Source: Pseudomonadales bacterium
GTDB lineage: Bacteria > Pseudomonadota > Gammaproteobacteria > Pseudomonadales > Azotimanducaceae
DNA: 47,007 nt
Direction: 5' to 3'
Assembly: GCA_016779385.1 (NCBI GenBank)
Contig: JADHNT010000007.1
Coordinates: 1 to 47,007 of the forward strand
Shown piece after piece: positions 27,027 to 34,131 of the stretch; position 1 is the stretch's first letter, and each line of letters opens with the position of its first letter. The notes under the pieces are model-generated. The model saw only the letters and a program-made list of their open reading frames with translations, ran no database searches and was not told the DNA's origin. The position numbers were made by a program, and so were the translations under genes.

Positions 27027-28037
27027 ATGCATACCGATCGCCTCATGGCGGCGGTGGAAGACGACCTCGAGCGGGCAGCCAGGCTACTGCGCGCGGGGGA
27101 GCTCGTGGCCTTTCCAACGGAAACGGTTTATGGCCTGGGCGCCGATGGCTTAAGCAATTCTGCCGTGGCGCGCATCTACACCGCGAAGGGCCGGCCCCAG
27201 GACAATCCGGTGATTTTGCACGTGGCGAGCCTGGCTGCGGCGGAGGGACTCTTCGAACCGACGCCCTGGCAGGCTGAGGCGCTCGGGCGTCTCGCCGCGG
27301 CCTTTTGGCCCGGGCCCCTGACCGTGGTGGTGCCGAAAACGGACCGGGTGCCAGCGCGGGTGAGCGCTGGCGGAGACAGCGTCGCATTACGGGTTCCGAA
27401 CCATCCCGTGGCCCTAGCGCTCCTTTCGGCCGTGGGGCGTCCCCTAGCAGCGCCTTCAGCGAATCGTTCCGGTCGCCCAAGCCCTACTACGGCGGACCAC
27501 GTGCTGCGCACTTTGGACGGCCGCATCGCCGCGGTGCTTGATGGGGGCGCCGCGCCCCTCGGCTATGAATCAACGGTGCTCTCTCTGCTGGGGGATGCGT
27601 CGCGTATTTTGCGCCCCGGGGCCCTGGGGCCGGAGGCCCTAAGTGCCGTGCTGGGGGTGCCCGTGCCATCGCCGTCGGGGCAGGAGAAAGCCCCGGCGGA
27701 TAATCATGACCTGCCTGCCCTCGCGCCGGGCATGCGCCATCGTCATTACGCGCCAGAGTCGGTGACCTTGCGCTTCACCGATGAAGCGGGGCTCGAGGCG
27801 GCTTGGCCCGGGGGGGATGCCATTCTGTGCCGAAGCGCGGTGGCACGGCGCCTAGGGCCGCGGCGCGCGCCTCTGGTGGTGCTTCCAGAGGCCCCGGAAG
27901 GCTTTGGTCGTGCCCTTTATGATGGGCTCTATGCCTTGGAGGGGGCCGATGTGCCCTTCGCGTGGGTTGAGGCCTTGCCGCAAGGAGAGGCTTGGGCGGC
28001 GCTCCGCGATCGTTTGCAGCGGGCCGTGACGGGCTAA
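27027..28037 (+). CDS. L-threonylcarbamoyladenylate synthase, Sua5-type
   Basis: 336 residues. The YrdC-like catalytic domain (about 1-205) has PTETVYGLGADG, KGRPQDNP and SANRSG motifs, and after the linker PGMRHRHYAP there is a C-terminal Sua5 domain. It makes threonylcarbamoyl-AMP from threonine, bicarbonate and ATP, the first step of t6A37 formation in ANN-decoding tRNAs. Length fits Sua5 rather than the short TsaC (about 190). Upstream spacing is only 18 bp, so it is likely co-transcribed with the amidohydrolase, an unusual neighbour. The ATG at 27027 lacks a clear ribosome binding site. Confidence 0.94.
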   Translation: MHTDRLMAAVEDDLERAARLLRAGELVAFPTETVYGLGADGLSNSAVARIYTAKGRPQDNPVILHVASLAAAEGLFEPTPWQAEALGRLAAAFWPGPLTVVVPKTDRVPARVSAGGDSVALRVPNHPVALALLSAVGRPLAAPSANRSGRPSPTTADHVLRTLDGRIAAVLDGGAAPLGYESTVLSLLGDASRILRPGALGPEALSAVLGVPVPSPSGQEKAPADNHDLPALAPGMRHRHYAPESVTLRFTDEAGLEAAWPGGDAILCRSAVARRLGPRRAPLVVLPEAPEGFGRALYDGLYALEGADVPFAWVEALPQGEAWAALRDRLQRAVTG

Positions 28038-28083
28038 TCGCGAGGCGAGTGGTACGGGCCAGGCAATACGGAATAGGAGAGGG

Positions 28084-29856
28084 ATGAGCATGAACAGTTA
28101 TGACTGCGTACTGCGCAACGCAACCTTGGTGGACGGCACGGGCGCCGCGCCGCGGCTGGGGGATCTGGCCATCAAGGATGGCCTGATTGCCGCCGTAGGG
28201 TCCTTCGACGGAAAGGGCCGGGAGGAGATCGATGCGGAGGGGGGAGTAGTCACCCCGGCATGGGTCGACATTCACACCCACTTCGACGGTCAGGTGACCT
28301 GGGATGATGCCATGCTGCCCTCTTCGGGGCAGGGCGTGGGCACCATCGTCATGGGTAACTGTGGCGTGGGCTTTGCCCCCGTAGCGCCCGGGGGCGAGAA
28401 GGATCTCATTGAGCTCATGGAAGGGGTAGAGGATGTCCCGGGCACGGCCCTTTACGAGGGCATGCCCTGGGGCGCCTGGTCGAGCTATCCCGAATATCTC
28501 GATTACCTGGCGACTCGGGTCTACGCCCTGGATGTGGCTTCCCTCATTGCCCACGGCGCCGTGCGGAACTACGTCATGGGCACCCGGGGCCGGGAGAACG
28601 CGCCGGCCACGGCTGAGGACCTCGAGGCCATGCGCCGCCTGGTGGCGGAGGGGGTGAGTGCGGGAGCCGTGGGCTTCTCCACATCCCGGATCCTGGGCCA
28701 TGTTTCTGTGCGCGGTGAGCCGGTCCCGGGGACCTTCGCCCAGGACGACGAAGTGCTGGCCTTGGCACGAGCCCTGCGCGATGCCGGGAAGGGCGTGTTC
28801 CAAATCATTCCCTCAAGCACCCTGGGCAGCGGTGCTGCCGCAGGGCGAGAGGAGCCCCATGACTTGGCGGACGAAGTGCGTTTGATGGCCCAGCTGTCTC
28901 GGGAAGCGCAGCGTCCCCTCACCTTTACCCTATTCCAGGTGGCGGAATGGCCCACCCGGTGGAAAGAGGTGCTCGATCAGGTCAGCGCCGAGAACGCCGC
29001 GGGCGCCCAGGTCTTCCCCCAGGTGGGGGCCCGGCCCACGGGTATCGTGATGAGCCTTCGCACCTATCATCCCTTCATGCGCCGGCCGAGCTACCTCAAG
29101 CTGAAGGATTTGAGCTTCGAGGCGCGCTTAGAGGCGCTTCGCGAACCGGCGCGGCGGGCGGCGATTCTGGGGGAGCAGAGCGTGCCCCATCCCCTGCCCG
29201 GGACCATGGAAAATGGGGTGGCCTTCGCCGAGCTCAACTTCGACCAGATCTTTCTGTTCGACGAAGCGCGGGATTACGAGCCTACGCAGGCGCAAAGCTT
29301 TGCTTCCCAGGCTAGGGCCAAGGGCATGGATCCCCATGCGTTCCTCTACGACGCCCTTACCGCCGGTTCGGGGGAGCGTTTCGTGGTCATGTATTTCACC
29401 AACTACGCCGATCACAACCTCGATGCGGTGCGGGAAATGCAGCTGCACCCGGAGACCGTCACGGGCCTTTCCGACGCGGGCGCCCACGTTACCGTCATCT
29501 TCGATGCGGTGGCTCCCACCTATGAACTCACCCACTGGGGCCGGGACCGCAGCCGAGGCGCGACCTTGCCCCTGGAGCATTTGGTCCATCGGCAAACGCA
29601 GCGCAACGCCCAGCTCTTTGGCTTCAAGGATCGCGGGGCGCTGCTTCCGGGCCTGCGCGCGGATGTGAACTGGATTGACTTCAAGCGCCTGTCTCTCGGG
29701 GATCTGGAAGTGCGCCAGGATCTGCCCGCCGGAGGTGCGCGAATTCTCCAGCATGCCAAGGGCTACCGGGGCACCTGGGTGGCCGGGGTGCGGACCCGCG
29801 CCGAAGATGAAGATACCGGTGCCCGTCCCGGGCGGCTGCTGCGGAGCCAGCGGTGA
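28084..29856 (+). CDS. amidohydrolase, N-acyl-D-amino-acid deacylase-like (paralog B)
   Basis: 590 residues. Shares with paralog A the DIHTHFDG (H64, H66) and GNCGVGFAP (C93) motifs, LMEGVEDVPG, an ATAEDLEAM stretch and a late SDAGAH motif, so it is the same subfamily. Compared with paralog A it has an altered mid-region (GSGAAAGREEPHD) and a longer loop near residues 225-260, suggesting a different substrate. Start ATG at 28084 or 28090; AGGAG at 28075-28079 fits either. The gene is followed without gap by a small membrane protein (GTGA overlap) and then AzlCD. Cytoplasmic; no signal peptide. Confidence 0.85.
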   Translation: MSMNSYDCVLRNATLVDGTGAAPRLGDLAIKDGLIAAVGSFDGKGREEIDAEGGVVTPAWVDIHTHFDGQVTWDDAMLPSSGQGVGTIVMGNCGVGFAPVAPGGEKDLIELMEGVEDVPGTALYEGMPWGAWSSYPEYLDYLATRVYALDVASLIAHGAVRNYVMGTRGRENAPATAEDLEAMRRLVAEGVSAGAVGFSTSRILGHVSVRGEPVPGTFAQDDEVLALARALRDAGKGVFQIIPSSTLGSGAAAGREEPHDLADEVRLMAQLSREAQRPLTFTLFQVAEWPTRWKEVLDQVSAENAAGAQVFPQVGARPTGIVMSLRTYHPFMRRPSYLKLKDLSFEARLEALREPARRAAILGEQSVPHPLPGTMENGVAFAELNFDQIFLFDEARDYEPTQAQSFASQARAKGMDPHAFLYDALTAGSGERFVVMYFTNYADHNLDAVREMQLHPETVTGLSDAGAHVTVIFDAVAPTYELTHWGRDRSRGATLPLEHLVHRQTQRNAQLFGFKDRGALLPGLRADVNWIDFKRLSLGDLEVRQDLPAGGARILQHAKGYRGTWVAGVRTRAEDEDTGARPGRLLRSQR

Positions 29857-30263
29857 CCCTGGGGGATCTGCGGAAGCGTTGGCTTAGCCTGGCCGGCGGC
29901 CTCGAGGGCGTGCTCGCCCTCCTGACCCTGCTCGGCATCCTGGCCGTGCTCCAAACCTTTCTGCTGGGGCGGCACTTCGTGATTCCTACGGCGCTCTTGG
30001 TACCCACGGCCTTTGCCGCGGTACTGGCGGTACGCGGAGCTGCGGGGCAGCGCTGGGCGCAGGGAATCGTGCTTTGGCTTGGTGTGTTCGCCGTGGCCCA
30101 TCTCTTTTTCGCGCTTTTTTGGGCGAAAACCCCCCGGGCCATCCTCGGCGAGGCCTTTTTGCCGATCTATGGGGCCCTGATGGTGATCTTCGCCATGCTC
30201 ACCCGAGCCTATGGAAAGGGAAACGGGCTCCGCTTACTGCTGCCTGAAACTGACGCCCCATGA
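29853..30263 (+). CDS. small integral membrane protein of unknown function
   Basis: 136 residues, about four hydrophobic helices (roughly 19-37, 42-60, 70-90 and 98-116) with a charged C-terminus. I do not recognise a family. The GTG start overlaps the amidohydrolase stop in a GTGA junction and its own stop overlaps the AzlC start in an ATGA junction, so it sits tightly inside the operon. It could be an accessory subunit for the amino-acid exporter or an unrelated membrane protein. Nothing else can be inferred from the sequence. Confidence 0.72.
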   Translation: MTLGDLRKRWLSLAGGLEGVLALLTLLGILAVLQTFLLGRHFVIPTALLVPTAFAAVLAVRGAAGQRWAQGIVLWLGVFAVAHLFFALFWAKTPRAILGEAFLPIYGALMVIFAMLTRAYGKGNGLRLLLPETDAP

Positions 30264-30973
30264 GTTCGGCGCTGTCCCCCAGGCCGGCGACGGTGTTCTG
30301 GGAGGGGGTGCGCGATGGCACCCCCTTCATCGTTATGGTGGGGCCCTTTGCCTTGCTCTTTGGGGTGGTGGCGGCGGAGCTCGGCCTTTCCCTGGCAGAA
30401 ACGCTGGGCTTCTCGACGCTCGTGATCGCCGGCGCGGCGCAGTTCGCCACCTTAGAGCTGCTGGATGCGGGGGCGCCCGTCTCCGTGGCCGTAGGGACCG
30501 GGCTCGCCGTGAATCTGCGCATGGCACTCTATTCGGCGTCCCTGGTGCCCTATTTTGGCCGGGCACCCTTACGCCATCGCGCCTGGATTGCCTATGCCCT
30601 GGTGGATCAGGTCTATGCCCTGGCGCTGCTGCGCTTTCAGGGCCGGGAGGAGCCCCAGGGATCTAGGCTGGCCTACTATGCGGGCGCTGCCGCGCCGATC
30701 TGCGGGATATGGATTCTGGCCTGCGCCCTCGGGGCCCAGGCACAAAGTACAGTGGCAGCGGTACCGGGGCTCGATTTTGCCGTGCCCCTGACCTTCCTGG
30801 CCATGGTGACGCCGATGTTAAAGGATCGACCCAGCGCAGCGGCTGCGATGGTGGCTATGAGCCTGGCGATCCTGGGCCATGAGCTTCCGCTGAATAGCGG
30901 CATGCTCCTGGCAGCGGCAGGGGGCATGGTAACCGGAGCGGTGCTCGAGGGCCGGAGGGAGGCCCATGGCTGA
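30260..30973 (+). CDS. azlC: AzlC-family branched-chain amino-acid exporter, large subunit
   Basis: 237 residues. The N-terminal GTPFIVMVGPFALLFG segment and several later hydrophobic helices fit the AzlC (YgaZ) family, the large subunit of a two-component amino-acid exporter (azaleucine resistance in Bacillus; valine and methionine efflux by YgaZH in E. coli). It is an inner membrane protein. The ATG is inside an ATGA overlap with the upstream membrane protein, and the stop overlaps the AzlD start by 8 bp. Export of amino acids produced by the upstream amidohydrolases is a plausible but unproven role. Confidence 0.9.
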   Translation: MSSALSPRPATVFWEGVRDGTPFIVMVGPFALLFGVVAAELGLSLAETLGFSTLVIAGAAQFATLELLDAGAPVSVAVGTGLAVNLRMALYSASLVPYFGRAPLRHRAWIAYALVDQVYALALLRFQGREEPQGSRLAYYAGAAAPICGIWILACALGAQAQSTVAAVPGLDFAVPLTFLAMVTPMLKDRPSAAAAMVAMSLAILGHELPLNSGMLLAAAGGMVTGAVLEGRREAHG

Positions 30974-31301
30974 GCTTGCCCCCGGCACCCTATGGTTCAC
31001 CATTGCCGCCCTAGGCCTGGGGACCTACCTAATTCGCTTTTCTTTCCTGGGGTTTCTGGGTGGACGGACCCTGCCGCCCCTGGCGCTGAGGCTGCTGCGC
31101 TACGTGCCCGTGGCGGTGTTCCCGGCCTTGGTGGCACCGCAGGTGCTATGGCCCACGGCCACCGGGGGGGAATTGGACATGCCGCGTTTGCTGGCGGCCC
31201 TTTGCACCCTGCTGGTGGGCCTTTGGCGCCGGAACGTGCTGCTGGCTCTCGGCGCCGGCCTGGGACTTCTCCTGGTGCTGGAGCTGCTTCGCGGACTCTA
31301 G
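30966..31301 (+). CDS. azlD: AzlD-family branched-chain amino-acid exporter, small subunit
   Basis: 111 residues with about four short membrane helices, matching AzlD (YgaH), the small partner of AzlC. TYLIRFSFLGFLGGRTLPPL early on is the conserved stretch. It overlaps azlC by 8 bp. Its TAG stop at 31299-31301 shares bases with the stop of the convergent crotonase gene through a CTAG palindrome, leaving no room for a terminator between them. Confidence 0.9.
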   Translation: MAELAPGTLWFTIAALGLGTYLIRFSFLGFLGGRTLPPLALRLLRYVPVAVFPALVAPQVLWPTATGGELDMPRLLAALCTLLVGLWRRNVLLALGAGLGLLLVLELLRGL

Positions 31302-32077
31302 CCGTTCTGCGCGGCGCGCAGCCGGGCAGCGGTGAAGTCCGGGCTGCGCTTTTCCGTGAAGGCGGCGATGGCTTCCCGGTTCTCCGGGCTGCCCACGGTG
31401 CGCGTGAGGGCCTCGTTTTCCAGGGCGATGATTTCCCGAAAGGCGGCCTTCTTCGGCGCCATCATGAGGGCCTTGGTTTCCTGCAGGGAATTCGGCGCCT
31501 GCCGGGCCAGGATCTCGGCCTTCGCAAGGACGGTTTCGAGAAAGCCTTCGTCGGGGAACACGTCGAGGGCGATACCCGTGGCCTTGGCTTCCTGGGCGCT
31601 CAGGGTTTCCGCGCTATAGAGGAACCAGGCGGCGCGCTGGGGGCCCATGATTTGTTGGAAGGTGAGGCTGCTGGCCGCTTCCGGGTTAATCCCCAGGGCG
31701 GCGAAGGGGCAGCGCATCTTGGCCGATTCGGCCATGAAGACCATGTCGACGAGGCCGCAGATCGTGCCCCCAACGCCCACGGCGACGCCGTTAATAGCGG
31801 CGATGATGGGCTTGGGGTAGTCGACGAGGCATTCCAGGAGCCCGGGAAAGCCATGCTTCGGCGGGGCGCTTTTTTGGCCCATCTCCGTAAGGTCGGCGCC
31901 GGCGGTGAAGGCCCTGCCCTTACCCGTCAGCACCACTAAGGAGACGGTGCCGTCTGCCGCGGCCGCCTGGAGCCCTTCCACCAGCGCATCGAATAGGCCG
32001 CCATTGAAGGCGTTGAGCTGGGGCTCTCGGTTCAGGGTGAGGACGCGAATTGCGCCGTGATCGGTGACTTCTACCAT
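31298..32077 (-). CDS. crotonase-family enoyl-CoA isomerase/hydratase (ECI2-like)
   Basis: 259 residues from the ATG at 32077 with an optimal GAGGAGGGAGA ribosome binding site; an in-frame extension toward 32602 would run into the divergent FAH gene and is not real. The crotonase fold is shown by AGAD (59-62) and the GVAVGVGGT oxyanion region. The residue corresponding to the first hydratase glutamate appears to be replaced, while NPEAASS (E133) matches the single catalytic glutamate of peroxisomal delta3,delta2-enoyl-CoA isomerase type 2. It therefore more likely shifts double bonds in unsaturated fatty acyl-CoA than hydrates them. Cytoplasmic. Confidence 0.87.
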   Translation of the reverse strand: MVEVTDHGAIRVLTLNREPQLNAFNGGLFDALVEGLQAAAADGTVSLVVLTGKGRAFTAGADLTEMGQKSAPPKHGFPGLLECLVDYPKPIIAAINGVAVGVGGTICGLVDMVFMAESAKMRCPFAALGINPEAASSLTFQQIMGPQRAAWFLYSAETLSAQEAKATGIALDVFPDEGFLETVLAKAEILARQAPNSLQETKALMMAPKKAAFREIIALENEALTRTVGSPENREAIAAFTEKRSPDFTAARLRAAQNG

Positions 32078-32197
32078 GGGTCTGTCTCCCTCCTCGTTTT
32101 TCCTAGCCCTGATGATGGCCCAGGCGCCTGACTGACAAAAGTATTTTTTCGAGGGTCGCGCTAAACTATTTCTTCTAAAGTTAGGGGGAAAAGGCTT

Positions 32198-33046
32198 ATG
32201 GGGAGCAACCTTGAGATTCGCGGGGGGCAGTGCTGGGCGCGCTGGGCCGTGCTGATGGTGGCGGTGCTGGCGCTGCCCTTGCAGGCCGCCACCTACCTGC
32301 GCTTTGCCGACGAAGCGGGCATGACGCACTTTGGTGAGCGCCTTGCCGATGGCCGCGTTCAGCCATTGGATGGGGCGCCCTGGGCCGGCGGTCAGGCCCT
32401 CGGGGGTCCGCGCGCTGTCGAGGCGTCTCAGCTTCTTGCTCCGGTGACGCCGCGGTCCGTCATCGCCATTGGCTACAACTATCCAAGCCACACCACGGAC
32501 CGTCCCGACCCGACGGCGCTCGGCATGTTTGCCAAGTTGCCGGGCTCCATCACGGGCCCTGGGGCGGTGATTCCCTACCCTAGGCGCGCGAAAAATCTGC
32601 ACTATGAAGGGGAAGTGGTCATCGTCATCGGCGAGCCGGCCTTTCAGGTGCCGCGGGAAGTGGCGCTCAGCAAGATCTTTGGCTTTACCGCCGGGAATGA
32701 CGTCTCGGAACGGGACTGGCAGGCCGGCGATCTTCAGTGGCTTCGGGCAAAGGCCTCCGATGGCTTTGGCCCAGTGGGCCCCTGGATTGTCACGGACCTA
32801 GATCCGGCCTCCCTGACCGTCAAAACCTTCCTGAATGGAACGCTTAAGCAGTCGGACGCGGTGAAGAATTTGTTCTTCGACTTCGCGACCATCGTCAGCG
32901 AAGTCTCCGAGACCATTGCCCTTGCGCCCGGGGACATCATCTTCACGGGGACGCCCGGGACCACCGAGGCCATGGCCCCGGGGGATGAGGTGGTGGTGGA
33001 GGTGTCCGGAGTCGGGCAGCTTCGTAACGTCGTAGGTAGCCCCTGA
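32198..33046 (+). CDS. fumarylacetoacetate-hydrolase-fold protein with an N-terminal signal-like segment
   Basis: 282 residues. The FAH fold is clear from the metal site HYEGEVV (E137, E139) and GNDVSERDW (D168) and from KASDGFGPVGPW and GDIIFTGTPGT late on. Relatives hydrolyse C-C bonds in beta-diketones or decarboxylate oxaloacetate. Residues about 14-31 (RWAVLMVAVLALPLQAAT) look like a Sec signal peptide, which is unusual since the family is cytoplasmic. The only nearby alternative ATG at residue 20 still keeps the hydrophobic run. An AGGGGG site precedes the start. The stop and the next gene's start share TGATG. Confidence 0.83.
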   Translation: MGSNLEIRGGQCWARWAVLMVAVLALPLQAATYLRFADEAGMTHFGERLADGRVQPLDGAPWAGGQALGGPRAVEASQLLAPVTPRSVIAIGYNYPSHTTDRPDPTALGMFAKLPGSITGPGAVIPYPRRAKNLHYEGEVVIVIGEPAFQVPREVALSKIFGFTAGNDVSERDWQAGDLQWLRAKASDGFGPVGPWIVTDLDPASLTVKTFLNGTLKQSDAVKNLFFDFATIVSEVSETIALAPGDIIFTGTPGTTEAMAPGDEVVVEVSGVGQLRNVVGSP

Positions 33047-33666
33047 TGGATCCGCGCAATATTACGCTGGAAGCTGGCGCGCCCCTCGAGCCGGCGGTGG
33101 CCGCGGGGCTGATCTTTGACACGGACCCGCACATTTTTTCCTTCCTCCACGGCCATGACCGCGCCCGGGCTGATCAGCATCTGGCCTACCAGTGGCAACA
33201 GGACCAGGGGCTCTTCTCCCACCGCTACGCCCGCCTTGCGGTGGACGGCGAAGCCCTTGGGGGCCTTGCCCTGGGCCTTATGACGGAAGAACAGGGGGCG
33301 GCGGCTGGGCCCTTTTTCCAGCAGGCTCAGGCCGTACTGGATCCCGCGGGCCTTGCGGCCCTCGCGCGCTGGGTGCGGGAGGGCCACTACGTGCTGCCTG
33401 CGGTCCCGGCGCAGGTCTTCTATCTACAAAACCTGGCCGTTTTGCCCAGCCTGCGGGGCCGGGGTCTCGGGCAGCGCCTTTTGGAGGACGTTTTCCGCCG
33501 AGCGAAAGAGGCGGGTGCCGAAGCGGTCCATTTGGACCTCTATGCAGGCAATCCGGCACAGGCCCTCTACGAGCGGGCGGGTTTTAAGGTGCTCGTGGAA
33601 ACTCGGGTTCCAGCCCTTGTGCCGGAGGGCATCGATCTCCATCTCCACATGGCTGCCCCTGTTTAG
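33046..33666 (+). CDS. GNAT-family N-acetyltransferase
   Basis: 206 residues. The acetyl-CoA pyrophosphate loop RGRGLGQRLL in motif A, preceded by the beta strand LQNLAVLPSL, and a following motif B (YAGNPAQALYERAGF) identify a GNAT domain in the C-terminal 100 residues. The first 90 residues include a short acidic HGHDRARADQH region of unknown role. GNAT enzymes acetylate amines of antibiotics, proteins or small molecules; substrate unknown. The start codon overlaps the upstream stop (TGATG), so it is translationally coupled with the FAH protein and precedes the DUF2058 gene by 9 bp. Confidence 0.88.
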   Translation: MDPRNITLEAGAPLEPAVAAGLIFDTDPHIFSFLHGHDRARADQHLAYQWQQDQGLFSHRYARLAVDGEALGGLALGLMTEEQGAAAGPFFQQAQAVLDPAGLAALARWVREGHYVLPAVPAQVFYLQNLAVLPSLRGRGLGQRLLEDVFRRAKEAGAEAVHLDLYAGNPAQALYERAGFKVLVETRVPALVPEGIDLHLHMAAPV

Positions 33667-33675
33667 GAGACTTCC

Positions 33676-34131
33676 GTGAGCGAATCCCTCCGTAGCCAGC
33701 TGCTAAAGGCAGGGCTAGGCAAGGCGTCGGAGCCCAAGGCCTCCAAGCCCAAAGCGCCCGAACCACAGTCCAAACCCCAGACGAAACAAAAGGCGCGGCG
33801 TAAGAGCGCGCTCACCCAAACCCTTCGGGAGCAGGCCAAGCTGATTATCGAGCAGCGCCGCCTGCCTCGAGGGCAGGGCGCCTGCGCCTATCATTTCCTC
33901 GACGGGAAGAAGGTACGGAAGCTTTACGTCACCGAGGCGCAGCGCGATCGCTTGGCCGCTGGCGCCATGGTGCTCGTGCGCTATGGTGCGGGCTTTGAGG
34001 TGATTGAGGAAAAGGTGGCGGAGAAGATTCGCGAACTCGATGATCGCCTGGTGCTGCCCAAGCCCCAGGCGCCGGGGGAGGACGATCCGGCATACGCGGA
34101 CCATCCGATCCCTGATGATCTGGACTGGTAG
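33676..34131 (+). CDS. DUF2058-family (YaiL-like) nucleoprotein
   Basis: 151 residues from a GTG start with AGGAGA at 33665-33670. The N-terminal third is a long Lys/Pro/Ala-rich, presumably disordered segment, followed by the conserved RREL/REQAKLIIE helix, an acidic-basic KVRKLYVTEAQ region and a C-terminal ADHPIPDDLDW ending that is typical of DUF2058 (E. coli YaiL). Function is not established; YaiL was described as a polynucleotide/ribosome-associated protein. The stop codon directly abuts the stop of the convergent amidohydrolase gene. Confidence 0.9.
   Translation: MSESLRSQLLKAGLGKASEPKASKPKAPEPQSKPQTKQKARRKSALTQTLREQAKLIIEQRRLPRGQGACAYHFLDGKKVRKLYVTEAQRDRLAAGAMVLVRYGAGFEVIEEKVAEKIRELDDRLVLPKPQAPGEDDPAYADHPIPDDLDW

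Noticed and set aside
27775-28803. 342-codon minus-strand frame across the Sua5 / amidohydrolase junction
   Set aside because: Overlaps two well-supported genes and the translation is compositionally odd.
32078-32602. N-terminal extension of the crotonase reading frame
   Set aside because: The added 175 residues have no crotonase similarity, overlap the FAH gene on the other strand, and a strong ribosome site sits at the internal ATG.
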